Assembly: GCF_052180215.1 (NCBI RefSeq)
Contig: NZ_CP197471.1
Location: 1,770,001-1,834,000, forward strand
DNA from: Pseudoneobacillus sp052180215
GTDB lineage: Bacteria > Bacillota > Bacilli > Bacillales > Cytobacillaceae
Length of the DNA stretch: 64,000 nt
Reading direction: 5' to 3'
The notes below the pieces were generated by a model. It worked only from the letters and a program-made list of their open reading frames with translations. It ran no database searches and was not told the DNA's origin. This document shows, in pieces, positions 18,093-27,101 of this stretch; the stretch's first letter is position 1; every line of letters starts with the position of its first letter. Made by a program: the position numbers and the translations under genes.

Positions 18093-18716
18093 ATGCTTAA
18101 AACAGGGGATCCATCAATCAATTGGTCATCATTTCGTCCGTGCTCTGATAGGAAGAAGGTGGTTTGGATTGATAATGGAGATATAACGGAAATAGGATCA
18201 ACCTTTGAAGAGGTATGGATAGATGAAGAGAAAGATCTGTTATTCCGAAAACAGGAACTCCATTTCTTGGATCCAAACAAGCCGCCTCGAAGGATTAATT
18301 TGGTATTGAAACGGTCCACTTTTGAACCCATTTCCTGTTCGGATGACGGTCCCTTCAATGTGAAAATCATCTATCAATCTAATGAGATTATTGTTAATTC
18401 AACGTTACATGATAAAGTGGAAGGTGTGTTTGATTTATTCTCTATAGAATTACTGCTTAGAATTTTACCTTTAGAAATAGGTTATTCCATAGAACTACAA
18501 ACCTTCAATCATATGGAACATCAGACAGTATCAGCAAACCTTCAAGTATTGCAAATAGATAAAGTATCAAATGGGATGGAGGAAGTTGATGCTTGGTGTA
18601 TTCGGTTTTACTTTGGAGATAAGCTTCAAACCTATTGGATAAGTTGTGAAACAAAGAAATTATTAAAACAGTCGGTCAAAATCAGTAATGGCATTTTCTT
18701 TGATTTTGTCAGGTGA
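18093..18716 (+). CDS. Hypothetical protein
   Basis: A 207-residue soluble protein that I do not recognise. It is mixed alpha/beta with repeated short strands, for example KKVVWIDNGDITEIGSTFEEVWID near the N-terminus, then EVDAWCIRFYFGDKLQTYWISCETKKLLKQSVKI at the C-terminus. The last part is reminiscent of DUF3108-type or outer-surface beta domains, but this is weak. No signal peptide. GGGGAG ends seven bases before the ATG at 18093; the TTG at 18087 is not needed. It is followed 23 bases later by the VOC gene, likely a two-gene transcript. Confidence 0.7.
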   Translation: MLKTGDPSINWSSFRPCSDRKKVVWIDNGDITEIGSTFEEVWIDEEKDLLFRKQELHFLDPNKPPRRINLVLKRSTFEPISCSDDGPFNVKIIYQSNEIIVNSTLHDKVEGVFDLFSIELLLRILPLEIGYSIELQTFNHMEHQTVSANLQVLQIDKVSNGMEEVDAWCIRFYFGDKLQTYWISCETKKLLKQSVKISNGIFFDFVR

Positions 18717-18739
18717 TAAAGCTTAAGTGAGGGAATAAA

Positions 18740-19144
18740 ATGACTACAAAATACGTTCATCATCTATGTATACAAACGGATCAATATGAGAAATCCGTAA
18801 ACTTTTATCAACAAGCATTAGGATTTAGTTTGGTTCAAGAAATTCCCAATTTTCATAACAGAGATTATAATTCTTGGTTAAGACTAGGATCTTTTTATAT
18901 AGAACTACAAACAGGTAAAAAAGAGGAATATTTAGCTGATGTAAACCTTCTTTCTAAGGGAATGGTTCATTTTTGTTTATGGGTTGAGGATTTAGAAAAA
19001 GAAGTTCAGCACTTAAAGGAGTTAGGGGTACATTTTCTATTAAAAGCTGATAAAGAAATCTATCAAGTGGAGAACGGTTACCTTTGTAAAATTGTTGCTC
19101 CTGAAGGAACCATAATTGAATTGAGAGACAATCAAGGCATCTAA
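18740..19144 (+). CDS. VOC superfamily (glyoxalase/bleomycin resistance-like) protein
   Basis: A 134-residue protein with the paired beta-alpha-beta-beta-beta modules of the VOC fold. The first is HHLCIQTDQYEKSVNFYQQALGFSLV; the second is MVHFCLWVEDLEKEVQHLKELGV, ending in APEGTIIELRD. Candidate metal ligands are His6 or His7 in the first strand, Glu in YIELQTG, His in VHFCLWV and the terminal Glu of IIELR. A lyase or dioxygenase role is possible but the substrate cannot be read. GTGAGGGAA precedes the ATG. Confidence 0.85.
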   Translation: MTTKYVHHLCIQTDQYEKSVNFYQQALGFSLVQEIPNFHNRDYNSWLRLGSFYIELQTGKKEEYLADVNLLSKGMVHFCLWVEDLEKEVQHLKELGVHFLLKADKEIYQVENGYLCKIVAPEGTIIELRDNQGI

Positions 19145-19177
19145 GAAAAGTGATAGGAAATTATTCATACTAAACCA

Positions 19178-19212
19178 AAACGACAGTCATATACTGACTG
19201 TCGTTTCATTTT
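19178..19212. terminator. Terminator between VOC gene and convergent membrane protein gene
   Basis: Stem AAACGACAGTCA / TGACTGTCGTTT between convergent genes. Confidence 0.85.
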
Positions 19213-19219
19213 TCATCTA

Positions 19220-19774
19220 TTATAAAGACCAATGGATAAGAAATAAAACCGTAAAAATAATGGCAAATGTTGTATGATTTCTTTTGGACTTTTTGTTTTT
19301 CTTTGTGGTCTTATTTTCATAGTGATACCACCCAAGTAAAGACAGTGGTATTAAAGATAAAAAAGCGGCTATACCGGTATAGTTATTCCAAACATCTTCC
19401 TCGGGATTTAAAAAGAAATATAATCCGTGGGCAAAAGCGGTTATGATTAAAATAATTCCTAAATAGATATGATACTCTCGAAAGAATAGATAAAGCTGTT
19501 TAAACGGTTCAACAAAGGATAAATTTTGCTTTTTTACAGTCATCCATATTTTTCGGAGAACCCAAATTAAACCTGCCCCGATACCGACAATTTCTGCTAA
19601 GGTACCTATATTTTTATATATTCCCTCCCAAAATTTAATAGGCTGGATATGATAAAAATGGATATAAAGTGTCCATACAAAAGCACTTATTCCAATCAAA
19701 ATTAGTAATACGCCACCAATCTTAATTGTGTAAGAAAGAATTTTTAATAACTTATCCATTATTTTTTGATCCAT
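19220..19774 (-). CDS. Polytopic membrane protein of unknown function
   Basis: A 184-residue protein with about five membrane helices (about residues 15-38, 55-73, 100-120, 130-148 and 165-183). Two helices carry histidines at both ends (EYHIYLGIILIITAFAHGLYFF and NHTTFAIIFTVLFLIHW), a spacing that recalls bis-His heme b helices in ferric-reductase-like proteins. That is only an impression. A Lys-rich loop (TKKNKKSKR) separates the last two helices. AGGTGATGA precedes the ATG. It is divergent from the 561-residue membrane protein. Confidence 0.6.
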   Translation of the reverse strand: MDQKIMDKLLKILSYTIKIGGVLLILIGISAFVWTLYIHFYHIQPIKFWEGIYKNIGTLAEIVGIGAGLIWVLRKIWMTVKKQNLSFVEPFKQLYLFFREYHIYLGIILIITAFAHGLYFFLNPEEDVWNNYTGIAAFLSLIPLSLLGWYHYENKTTKKNKKSKRNHTTFAIIFTVLFLIHWSL

Positions 19775-19963
19775 TTCATCACCTGTTTTAATTGTATTAT
19801 TTTCCTATATATTTCTAATTTTATCCAAATATCTAGATATTTAAAGATAGAATGATAAAAAATTGGAAATGGAAGGAGTGGGTAATATAACCATATAAAA
19901 GTATTATAGACTATGCTAGTATAGCAGAGTATTAATATTTCATTAAAATAAGGTGAAGAAAAG

Positions 19964-21649
19964 ATGATCATTCTTTATTATCTATTACCCATTTTATTAG
20001 TAAGTTTTCCAACAACATGGAATAGAGATCCGTTATTTATTGGATGGCAGATTTTGAAAGTTCTAATCGGTATTGGTTATGTGTTTCTAATTACCTATGT
20101 TGGATTAGTAGATTTATCAATAAGTGCTGTCTTTTCTTATTTTGCTTGGTTTTTAGGGTTAGCATGGATAGCAGATAGTTTTGTTACTTCCTATCTGACC
20201 AAATCAAATGCGATCATTTATCAAGGTCTGGCTGGATTCATTATTTTTCTTATTAGTTTATATATGGTGTTAATCTATCCTATTAATCTCGCAAATGATA
20301 AGTACAATGTTGTAGATGGGAAGAAAGTGGAAACCATACTGGCTGAAACCGATGAAAAAAATATCCCATCCGTTCCACTTGTGTATGCTGAATATAAAGC
20401 TGAAAAGCTAATGGGGGAACTCGACAACTCAAGCTTTTATAACTTAGGAGTTTTTTCGATTCAAAAAATTGGCCAGGAATTATTTTGGGTGACTCCCATT
20501 GAATTTGAAGATTACTCTACATGGAAAAAGGCGGATAAAGTTGCTCCAGGATATATTTTAGTAAATGCATTAGATGAAACAGCACCAGCTAAATTGGTAC
20601 AAACGGATATGAAATATGTGCCAAGTGCTTATTTTTCTAACAATCTAGAACGTATCATTCGTAAACAGTATCCCAAGTTAATTTTAATGGAAGCAAGCTT
20701 TGAACCTGATGACCAAGGTAAGCCCTATTATGCAGTGACGTACGGAAGCTATCAAAAGTATCGTCATATACCAAAAGTACAAGGAATTATTCTTTTTGAT
20801 CCTGTAACCGGAAAATTGAAAGATTATAAAACTAACGATATCCCAACCTTTGTAGACCAACTAATACCTGCAGATGATATTGCATCGGTCTATAATGATT
20901 GGTATGGCAAGTATGGAAACGGTTGGTTAAATTCGTGGTGGGGGAAAAAGGGAGTAATTGTACCAACTGATTGGGGAATGGAGAGTGAGGTTGCTCCTGT
21001 TTATAACAGTAAAGGTGAAATGAGTTGGTTTACTGATTTTACTACATTAAATGGCGGATCTAGTATGGTGGGATACTCTTTAATTAATGCTCGGACAGGA
21101 GATTTTACCTTTTATACTGGGGAAAATGCTAAGGGATTAATTACTGGGGATTCCGCCATTAGAGCTGTAAATAAAACTTATACTGTAAATAAGTGGAAAG
21201 GTACCCAACCGATGCTGTATAACATTTATGGAGAAATGACATGGTTTATACCGGTTGTTGACAGCGACGGACTTTTACGAGCCTATGCTCTTGTTAATGC
21301 TAAAGATGCAACGATAATTGGTACAGCAGCTACAAAAAAAGAAGCGTTCGCCGCCTATAAAACAGCCGTCGTTACTAAAAAAGCTTCAGGTAATGTGGTT
21401 CCAGGTGAAAACCTTGGTTTAAAAGAACTGACCGGTATAATGGATGCTAAAGAAGTAGTTACCATAGATAAAGATGTATATGTATATTTTACTTTAAAAG
21501 GTCAAAATCAATTATTTAAAGTGGCTATGACAAAGTTTCCTTTTTCTATTGTGGCGAAAGAGGGAGATAAGGTCATGATAAAAGTGATTGAAACGGATGA
21601 ACAAATTGTAGAAGTTCAAGATTTCTTGAATCAGACTGCCAACCGATAA
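19964..21649 (+). CDS. Membrane protein with large extracytoplasmic domain, unknown
   Basis: A 561-residue protein that I do not recognise by family. The first 110 residues form about four membrane helices; the rest is predicted to be outside the membrane. The ectodomain has two similar modules, GEMSWFTDFTTLNGGSSMVGYSLINARTGDFTFYTG and GEMTWFIPVVDSDGLLRAYALVNAKDATIIGTA. Each has a W-F...LINA/LVNA-(R/K)-x-(G/A) pattern like PepSY-type strands, and an earlier module (GIILFDPVTGKLKDY) is similar. This suggests a PepSY-like repeat architecture. AAGGTGAAG precedes the ATG. Monocistronic, with a terminator after it. Confidence 0.65.
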   Translation: MIILYYLLPILLVSFPTTWNRDPLFIGWQILKVLIGIGYVFLITYVGLVDLSISAVFSYFAWFLGLAWIADSFVTSYLTKSNAIIYQGLAGFIIFLISLYMVLIYPINLANDKYNVVDGKKVETILAETDEKNIPSVPLVYAEYKAEKLMGELDNSSFYNLGVFSIQKIGQELFWVTPIEFEDYSTWKKADKVAPGYILVNALDETAPAKLVQTDMKYVPSAYFSNNLERIIRKQYPKLILMEASFEPDDQGKPYYAVTYGSYQKYRHIPKVQGIILFDPVTGKLKDYKTNDIPTFVDQLIPADDIASVYNDWYGKYGNGWLNSWWGKKGVIVPTDWGMESEVAPVYNSKGEMSWFTDFTTLNGGSSMVGYSLINARTGDFTFYTGENAKGLITGDSAIRAVNKTYTVNKWKGTQPMLYNIYGEMTWFIPVVDSDGLLRAYALVNAKDATIIGTAATKKEAFAAYKTAVVTKKASGNVVPGENLGLKELTGIMDAKEVVTIDKDVYVYFTLKGQNQLFKVAMTKFPFSIVAKEGDKVMIKVIETDEQIVEVQDFLNQTANR

Positions 21650-21658
21650 GTAAAAAAA

Positions 21659-21699
21659 AGGACTATCCATGTTTCTTGAATGGATAGTCCTCTTTTTTT
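21659..21699. terminator. Terminator between unknown membrane protein and amidohydrolase genes
   Basis: Stem AGGACTATCCAT / ATGGATAGTCCT is followed by T7; A-rich on the other side, so it can serve both convergent units. Confidence 0.9.
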
Positions 21700-22552
21700 A
21701 TTTCAAATAGGGCTTTATTTTTGGAAATACCTTTAAAGCGGTATCATAAAAAACTTGTTGATGAAATTCCTCTGGAATTAAGTTTTTGATAAATTGAATG
21801 TACGGTCCAATTGGAATTAGTGGCCAATCGGTACCGAAAAGAAGCTTATCGTAGGAATCGGCAAAGACAAGGGCATGACGCAAATGGTCAAGGAAACGGC
21901 CTTCACTGCGTCTCAATAAATCTTTTTCAGTCCCAACGATTAACCCCGAAAGATCCGCATAAACATTTGGGTTTTTGTAAATAATTTCTGCGCCAGTTAA
22001 TGTCCAAGGGTCACCAAAATGGGCCATCATAAAATTAACATTCCGATGTTTAACAGCTACCTCATCAATGGCAAGCGGATGAGAATATTTTAATAATCCA
22101 CGTTCTGAATAAGTATCCCCTGTATGAAAAACAACTGGCAGGTTATTTGCTGCTGCTAGTTTGTAGACCGGTTCGTATACTTCATCGTAAGCATAGAAAG
22201 GATAGTATCCTAGATAAATTTTTATTCCCACAACATTTGGTTTTTGCAGTTCAACCTCTAAGCGTTTTAATGCTTGTTCGTCTAAGTCATAAGGATTTAC
22301 ACCTGCACAATAGACAATAGAATCAGGTATAACTGATTCTAAGTCAATTCCCATCGGTGTCTGAGCTTCATAGTCTGGAAAGCCCATTTTATCCGTTTCA
22401 GTTACACCCATGGCAATTCCTAGAACAACATTAGCCTCGTTAAATTCTTTTTGAATACCTTCTGAAGAATAATAGACAAAAGATAAATTTTTAGCTGTTT
22501 CATGAAATGATTGAATGTTTGAAAAATGAATATGAGCATCGATGATTTTCAT
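21698..22552 (-). CDS. Amidohydrolase family (TIM-barrel) protein
   Basis: A 284-residue metal-dependent hydrolase of the amidohydrolase-2 type. It starts with the metal motif DAHIHFS (residues 5-11). VVFHTGDTY is the strand with the third His, NFMMAHFGDPW the fourth, and LLFGTDWPL carries the catalytic Asp. Members of this subgroup include decarboxylases (ACMSD type) and lactonases; this one has no specific signature I can assign. AAGGAGAAG precedes the ATG. It begins 12 bases after the stop of the 1026-residue acetyltransferase fusion, so the two are one operon and probably act together. Confidence 0.85.
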   Translation of the reverse strand: MKIIDAHIHFSNIQSFHETAKNLSFVYYSSEGIQKEFNEANVVLGIAMGVTETDKMGFPDYEAQTPMGIDLESVIPDSIVYCAGVNPYDLDEQALKRLEVELQKPNVVGIKIYLGYYPFYAYDEVYEPVYKLAAANNLPVVFHTGDTYSERGLLKYSHPLAIDEVAVKHRNVNFMMAHFGDPWTLTGAEIIYKNPNVYADLSGLIVGTEKDLLRRSEGRFLDHLRHALVFADSYDKLLFGTDWPLIPIGPYIQFIKNLIPEEFHQQVFYDTALKVFPKIKPYLK

Positions 22553-22564
22553 AACTTCTCCTTA

Positions 22565-25500
22565 TTAAAATTGAATCTTTCTAAGTTTTTGTAAAAGATT
22601 TGTCGTTAAAATTCGCTTATCAAATACTAAAAAGAAAGGAGCTGTTCGATTGCTGTTCTCTCCAGGAATACTAGGCTGAGTGGAAAGAACTTGGACCGCT
22701 TCTTTATTTGTATAAACCTCCGCACCTTCAGAATAAAGGCTAGGAACAAAATAAAAATGATCTCCCTTAGACGTGGAGGAAAGATAACTATCTAAATCGA
22801 TATGAATAGGAACCTCTTGGACTCCTGCATGGTATTGTTTAGTTTGTTCGTTACGATTGATAGCTATAAAAAGATTGGTTAAATCTTCTCCACCAACAAA
22901 TAAGTCTGTTACCCAGTTTTCAAAATGTAGGTTTTTACCACCTGTTTGAAGGACTTCAATAAAGGACGTAAGAACTGGTACCCCAGGAAGCATTAGATAA
23001 TATTGGACAAAGTGAACACCTTTCCACCCGGCATGCTCATTAATTTCAGTTACTAAACTTAATCCGCTCCATTTATTCCCTTGCTGGTCCACTTTTTCAA
23101 TGAATTGAGAGGTGGTTTTTTCTTTTAAAAGGGAAAAAGTAGTTAAGTCAGATGGGATGGTTTTCATTCCGCCAACCCAAGGATTCCACCAGCTCTTTGC
23201 AGTTGTATGAGGAAAAGAATGATCCATCCATTCTGAACCATTTACATCCATCGAATACAATCCAGGATAAAAGTCAGGTGCCGCCTTTAATGTAATACAG
23301 CCATTGCTAACAGAAACGGTTTGAAAAGAATCACTTTCAGCAATATGATGCTTAATGCTTGTGTTAGTAGGGGAAATCACTATTTCCTCTATATTGGTAG
23401 TCATGCCTCTTGCCTTAAATGTTCCTTTTAACACTCCAAGTGGTTCTATGGTTTTTAATGGCAATTCAAACGAATGAGAGGTTTTCTCTTCATCTGCATC
23501 AATATGAGTTTTATACATTTCATTTTCATTAACAGAAACGGTTAAATTTCCGTCTAAATAACTGTTTCTGTACGTGTTTAATGAGAGAGATAAATTAGAA
23601 TCTGAATTTACAACTATATCATTTAATTCAACCGAAAGCTCATTACAGCTGTCTAATTTTTTTATCACATCATTATTAGTTGCAACTGTAACAAATTCTT
23701 CCCAATTAGTAAAAGTTCCAAAAGAAACGAATAATTTATTTGTTTCTTTACATTCTCCAGGTTGGAGGGAGCCTAATTCGTCTTCAATAACAAATTGCCA
23801 TCCTTCAGGTGCCGCATTACAGCTAGGGGACCATGAAACTCCGATAGGATGAACATTTTCAGAGAAATACCAATTCCCTGAAATACTACTTGGCTGTATA
23901 TCCCCAAATTCAAGAGGACGATTCTCTGAAAAATAGACAATTTTATCGTTTAATGGAAAATAAGTTTGGCGAAGCTCATGATAAATTGGCAAACATAGGG
24001 CAACCGTTTCATAAGCGGCTGATCCTTGATTTTTTACCTCTATCCAGTAATTTACGATACCATCTGCAAATAATTGCACTTTTTTGATTACCTGAATTCC
24101 TTCCATCTCATCCGAAGCTAAATGGATAGTTAAGAGAATAGAAGAGGCTTCCACTTCCCAGGTTACTGATTCTGGATTCTTTTTTGTAAACTCATTGGCA
24201 TATGGTTTTCCTAGTCTAGCTGGCAAAATGGCAAAGGGTTGCTTTGTTGCTGTGTTTTTGCCAATAGTCATGATTAAATCTCTTTTTCGGACATTCACTT
24301 GACTAAGACCATTATAAATATGCCAATAATCTAGTGATTCGCCGCCAAATCTTTCGCCGATTCCTTTAAAAGCTATACTTATTTTCTGTTCAAACGCTAG
24401 TTTTGTTCCATCCATTCTTCTTGCTTTTACATGAAGCTGCGGGTTAAAGAATCCGTGTTTCTTAACAGTTATAGGAATAGAAAGGGTTTTTTGTCCTTTT
24501 CCAGCCACCATCACAGCTAATTCGTTTTCTTCAAATATTATCTGATCATTCTCAGGTAACAAAATCAAATATTCTGCATCATCCCTAAAATTGTTTTTAA
24601 CTTCTAATTCAATCGTGGTCATTTTATTTAACGGACAAACATTTCCGATATAGGATGCTTTGATTTTAGCAGGCTGTTCTGGGAATACGCCTAGCTTTAA
24701 TTCACATTCCCGTCCATCTAGAGAGACCTTAACCGAAACAACTGGATGAGTTCTCCAAGGATTCGGTTCATCACCAGATTTCACCAACATTTCGCTTGTT
24801 AATACTGCCTCATCGATCACTTCCGCTTCAGCTTCAATACAATATTCAATCCTATCATGACCGGAACCGGAAGCTTTAAAGGTAATAGGTGTATTCGTTT
24901 TATTTAGTAGTTTTATTTGAAATGTTTGTTTTGTATTTTCAATTAACTCATGGTCGTTTAATTGAATTTGCAGTAAGTACTCATCTGTTTCTATTAAACT
25001 TATACCCCGTCCAGTTCTCTCCATTTGAACCCGTGCAAATGTATGATCTTTTTTCCATTCATATTCATAAAAGGTAAATCCATTTTGTTTGATACCATCA
25101 GGCTTTACTTCAATCTTTCTAACACTAGAACCGTACCAATCAAGTTCTTTAAAAACCGGAGCTAAAAGTGGTGTATTCATGATCTGTGGGATAAAATTCA
25201 TGAGATGGGTCGTATTATCTCGATCTTCCCAGAAAAACCCACATTTTTTATATAAAGGTACCGCCTTCGTATTCCCTGGCCAAGTATATAAATCTAGTCG
25301 CGGCCAACCAAGCTCAATCGTTTTTTCAATTGCCTTTAAAACGAGTTTCTTACCGATTTTTTGACCATGATAATCCGGGCGTACATTTAGAAGGGGGATA
25401 TATAACGAACCAGTATCCTCCTTGTATTCTGATAAACCACAATAGCCGACAACTTCTTCGCCATTCACAGCCAGATAAAGAACGATATTGTCTGAATTAG

Positions 25501-25645
25501 CTTCTTTTTTCTTTACTTGCTCTTCGGTCATGACTCGTGTATCTCCGCCCCAGCCGTCACGACTCAAGTTCCACATTTTTGCAATTCCTTTTGCTAATCC
25601 TTCATGGTACTGGACAATTTGAATGGTTTCGATGACTTTATTCAT
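22565..25645 (-). CDS. GNAT acetyltransferase fused to a large beta-rich domain
   Basis: A 1026-residue soluble protein. Residues about 5-150 are a GNAT domain: VGYCGLSEYKED...PLLNVRPDYHGQKIGKKLVLKAIEK (acetyl-CoA loop Q-K-I-G-K-K), then NTKAVPLYKKCGFFWEDR. The remaining 870 residues are mostly beta strands with no signal peptide. There are repeated immunoglobulin-like stretches (about 180-440), then a region (about 450-780, 830-1020) that looks like the beta-sandwich of carbohydrate-active enzymes (SLDYWHIYNGLS..., GLYSMDVNGSEWMDHSFPHTTAKSWWNPW). I cannot name that domain. AAGGAGA precedes the ATG. The amidohydrolase gene follows in the same operon. An N-acylated sugar or amino-sugar substrate is a possible theme but is inference. 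Confidence 0.8.
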   Translation of the reverse strand: MNKVIETIQIVQYHEGLAKGIAKMWNLSRDGWGGDTRVMTEEQVKKKEANSDNIVLYLAVNGEEVVGYCGLSEYKEDTGSLYIPLLNVRPDYHGQKIGKKLVLKAIEKTIELGWPRLDLYTWPGNTKAVPLYKKCGFFWEDRDNTTHLMNFIPQIMNTPLLAPVFKELDWYGSSVRKIEVKPDGIKQNGFTFYEYEWKKDHTFARVQMERTGRGISLIETDEYLLQIQLNDHELIENTKQTFQIKLLNKTNTPITFKASGSGHDRIEYCIEAEAEVIDEAVLTSEMLVKSGDEPNPWRTHPVVSVKVSLDGRECELKLGVFPEQPAKIKASYIGNVCPLNKMTTIELEVKNNFRDDAEYLILLPENDQIIFEENELAVMVAGKGQKTLSIPITVKKHGFFNPQLHVKARRMDGTKLAFEQKISIAFKGIGERFGGESLDYWHIYNGLSQVNVRKRDLIMTIGKNTATKQPFAILPARLGKPYANEFTKKNPESVTWEVEASSILLTIHLASDEMEGIQVIKKVQLFADGIVNYWIEVKNQGSAAYETVALCLPIYHELRQTYFPLNDKIVYFSENRPLEFGDIQPSSISGNWYFSENVHPIGVSWSPSCNAAPEGWQFVIEDELGSLQPGECKETNKLFVSFGTFTNWEEFVTVATNNDVIKKLDSCNELSVELNDIVVNSDSNLSLSLNTYRNSYLDGNLTVSVNENEMYKTHIDADEEKTSHSFELPLKTIEPLGVLKGTFKARGMTTNIEEIVISPTNTSIKHHIAESDSFQTVSVSNGCITLKAAPDFYPGLYSMDVNGSEWMDHSFPHTTAKSWWNPWVGGMKTIPSDLTTFSLLKEKTTSQFIEKVDQQGNKWSGLSLVTEINEHAGWKGVHFVQYYLMLPGVPVLTSFIEVLQTGGKNLHFENWVTDLFVGGEDLTNLFIAINRNEQTKQYHAGVQEVPIHIDLDSYLSSTSKGDHFYFVPSLYSEGAEVYTNKEAVQVLSTQPSIPGENSNRTAPFFLVFDKRILTTNLLQKLRKIQF

Positions 25646-25872
25646 ATATTGATTCTCCTTTAAGTTTTACTAAGTTTCTTTGTTCCTTTTTGTATAAGTG
25701 ATTTGATTTTTGATTGTATCCATCTGCATCATCCTCCTTTTGTAAAATAGGAATGTTTTTCCATCCCCATTTTATCGTACAGTGTAAAAAAAACCTTGTA
25801 AAGAAAATTTGGAATATTATCGTAATGGTGTTAATCTATTAAAGGCAAATATGTTTTAATAGGAAGGTTACC

Positions 25873-26406
25873 ATGGAACAAGTCAAAATATATATTCGAT
25901 ATTTAGTAGATAGTGACGCAGAGGAGTTACTGAAAATTCGATTGGAAAATCGAAACTTTTTTCAAACATTTGAACCAATAAGGTTAGATTCTCATTTTAC
26001 ATACGAGGAACAATTAAGAGAAATAAGGAAAGCTACATCTGATATTGAAAATGACCGAGGCTATACGTTTGGGATTTTTTTATATAATACAAATAAGCTT
26101 ATTGGTAGAATTACATTATCAGGGATTGTTCGAGGTCCTTTTCAAAATGCTAACTTAGGCTATTATTTGAGCCAAGATCAAAATGGAAAGGGGTATGTGA
26201 CGGAAGTGGTAGGGTTAATAGTAGAAAAGGCATTTGAGGAGTTAAATTTACACAGAATACAAGCTGCGGTAATGCCAAAAAACATTCCTTCCAAACGCAT
26301 TCTTGAAAAAAATGGTTTTAAAAGGGAAGGTTATTCCCAAAAATACTTAAATATAAATGGTGTTTGGGAAGATCACGAGATTTATGCTCTTATTAAGGAA
26401 GACTAA
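25873..26406 (+). CDS. GNAT acetyltransferase, RimJ/RimL-like
   Basis: A 177-residue acetyltransferase of the ribosomal-protein N-acetyltransferase (RimJ/RimL) subgroup. Diagnostic segments are LIGRITLSGIVRGPFQNANLGYYLSQDQNGKGYVTEVV (Q-N-G-K-G-Y, acetyl-CoA loop) and AAVMPKNIPSKRILEKNGFKREGYSQKYLNINGVWEDHEIYALI, both typical of this family. Bacillus homologs include YdaF/YjcK. Protein or small-molecule target unknown. AGGAAGG precedes the ATG. Followed by a terminator. Confidence 0.9.
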   Translation: MEQVKIYIRYLVDSDAEELLKIRLENRNFFQTFEPIRLDSHFTYEEQLREIRKATSDIENDRGYTFGIFLYNTNKLIGRITLSGIVRGPFQNANLGYYLSQDQNGKGYVTEVVGLIVEKAFEELNLHRIQAAVMPKNIPSKRILEKNGFKREGYSQKYLNINGVWEDHEIYALIKED

Positions 26407-26436
26407 GTGAATATAACGTAAATTAATAATAAATGT

Positions 26437-26468
26437 AAAAAGCACTCACTAATTTGAGTGCTTTTTAT
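26437..26468 (+). terminator. Terminator after RimJ/L-like gene
   Basis: Perfect 12-bp stem AAAAAGCACTCA / TGAGTGCTTTTT. Confidence 0.9.
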
Positions 26469-26562
26469 GATTTTTGAGTCTGAAAAGGTTCATCACCAGG
26501 TTTATTATAGATATCTTTACTTCATACTAAACAAATAATCATATTTTTTTGAGGTGACAGGA

Positions 26563-26760
26563 ATGGGCTTGATTGATACCTTTCTTCATTTAGAGGTAAC
26601 AGCTTTAGAGAAAAGTTTTCTTAAAAAGGAAGTTTTAAAAACGTGTCAAAAATGCAATGGTATAGGTTTTATGATGGTATCAAATTCAAATGTCCGTTTT
26701 CCATTTGATAATGGTAGTAAATGCTCTGCATGTAAAGGTGTGGGCTATGAGCTGCCATAA
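26563..26760 (+). CDS. Small protein with two CxxCxGxG zinc-finger motifs
   Basis: A 65-residue protein with two knuckles, CQKCNGIG and CSACKGVG, spaced about 23 residues. This is the DnaJ-type Zn-binding module also used by anti-TRAP (RtpA). The N-terminal 25 residues form a charged helix. It likely binds one zinc and may bind protein or RNA; no closer assignment is possible. GAGGTGACAGG fits the ATG at 26563; the GTG at 26554 overlaps that site. It lies directly upstream of the kimA riboswitch. Confidence 0.75.
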   Translation: MGLIDTFLHLEVTALEKSFLKKEVLKTCQKCNGIGFMMVSNSNVRFPFDNGSKCSACKGVGYELP

Positions 26761-26833
26761 CCATAAGTAGTTTTAAAAAAACACTTTACAAATGCAACAG
26801 CCAGGAGTATGATGATTTTTGTTTCAAATTTCT

Positions 26834-26996
26834 AAATCGCTGAATCTATTAAAGAACGGGGCAACCATTTTGTGTGGTAAAGTTTATCACTTGGGGTGAA
26901 TCCTTTTATAAAGGTAGGGCTACTCATGGTCCGAATCCGACAGCTACCCTCGTAAGCGTTTATTGAGAAGAAGGTGGAACTGATGAGACACGATTT
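26834..26996 (+). ncRNA. ydaO-type c-di-AMP riboswitch (kimA leader)
   Basis: The leader shows the ydaO-yuaA consensus blocks in order. AAATCGCTGAATC opens it, followed by AACGGGGCAACCA, then TTGGGGTGAATCC, AGGTAGGGC, TCCGAATCCGACAGCTACC and TCGTAAGCG. The outer stem can form between AAATCG (26834-26839) and CGATTT (26991-26996). It sits directly before a terminator and the potassium importer gene kimA, the classic arrangement. Binding of c-di-AMP is known to switch such leaders off. The identification is from pattern recall, with high consistency. Confidence 0.92.
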
Positions 26997-26999
26997 GTA

Positions 27000-27042
27000 A
27001 ATGTCCACAGGGCTATGTCTTTGCCTATGTGGACTTTTTTTT
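27000..27042 (+). terminator. Riboswitch-controlled terminator before kimA
   Basis: GTCCACA (27003-27009) pairs with TGTGGAC (27028-27034), with an inner AGGGC/GCCT, followed by T8. It forms when c-di-AMP is bound. Confidence 0.85.
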
Positions 27043-27101
27043 GTTAATTAAGAAATTAGGGGAAAAATAAGAAGAGTATATCATTTCAGAGGTGCAACAT
27101 C

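Noticed and set aside
17864..18370. Open frame on the minus strand across the repeats
   Set aside because: It encodes only repetitive peptide from the tandem array and the antisense of the next gene; no ribosome binding site.
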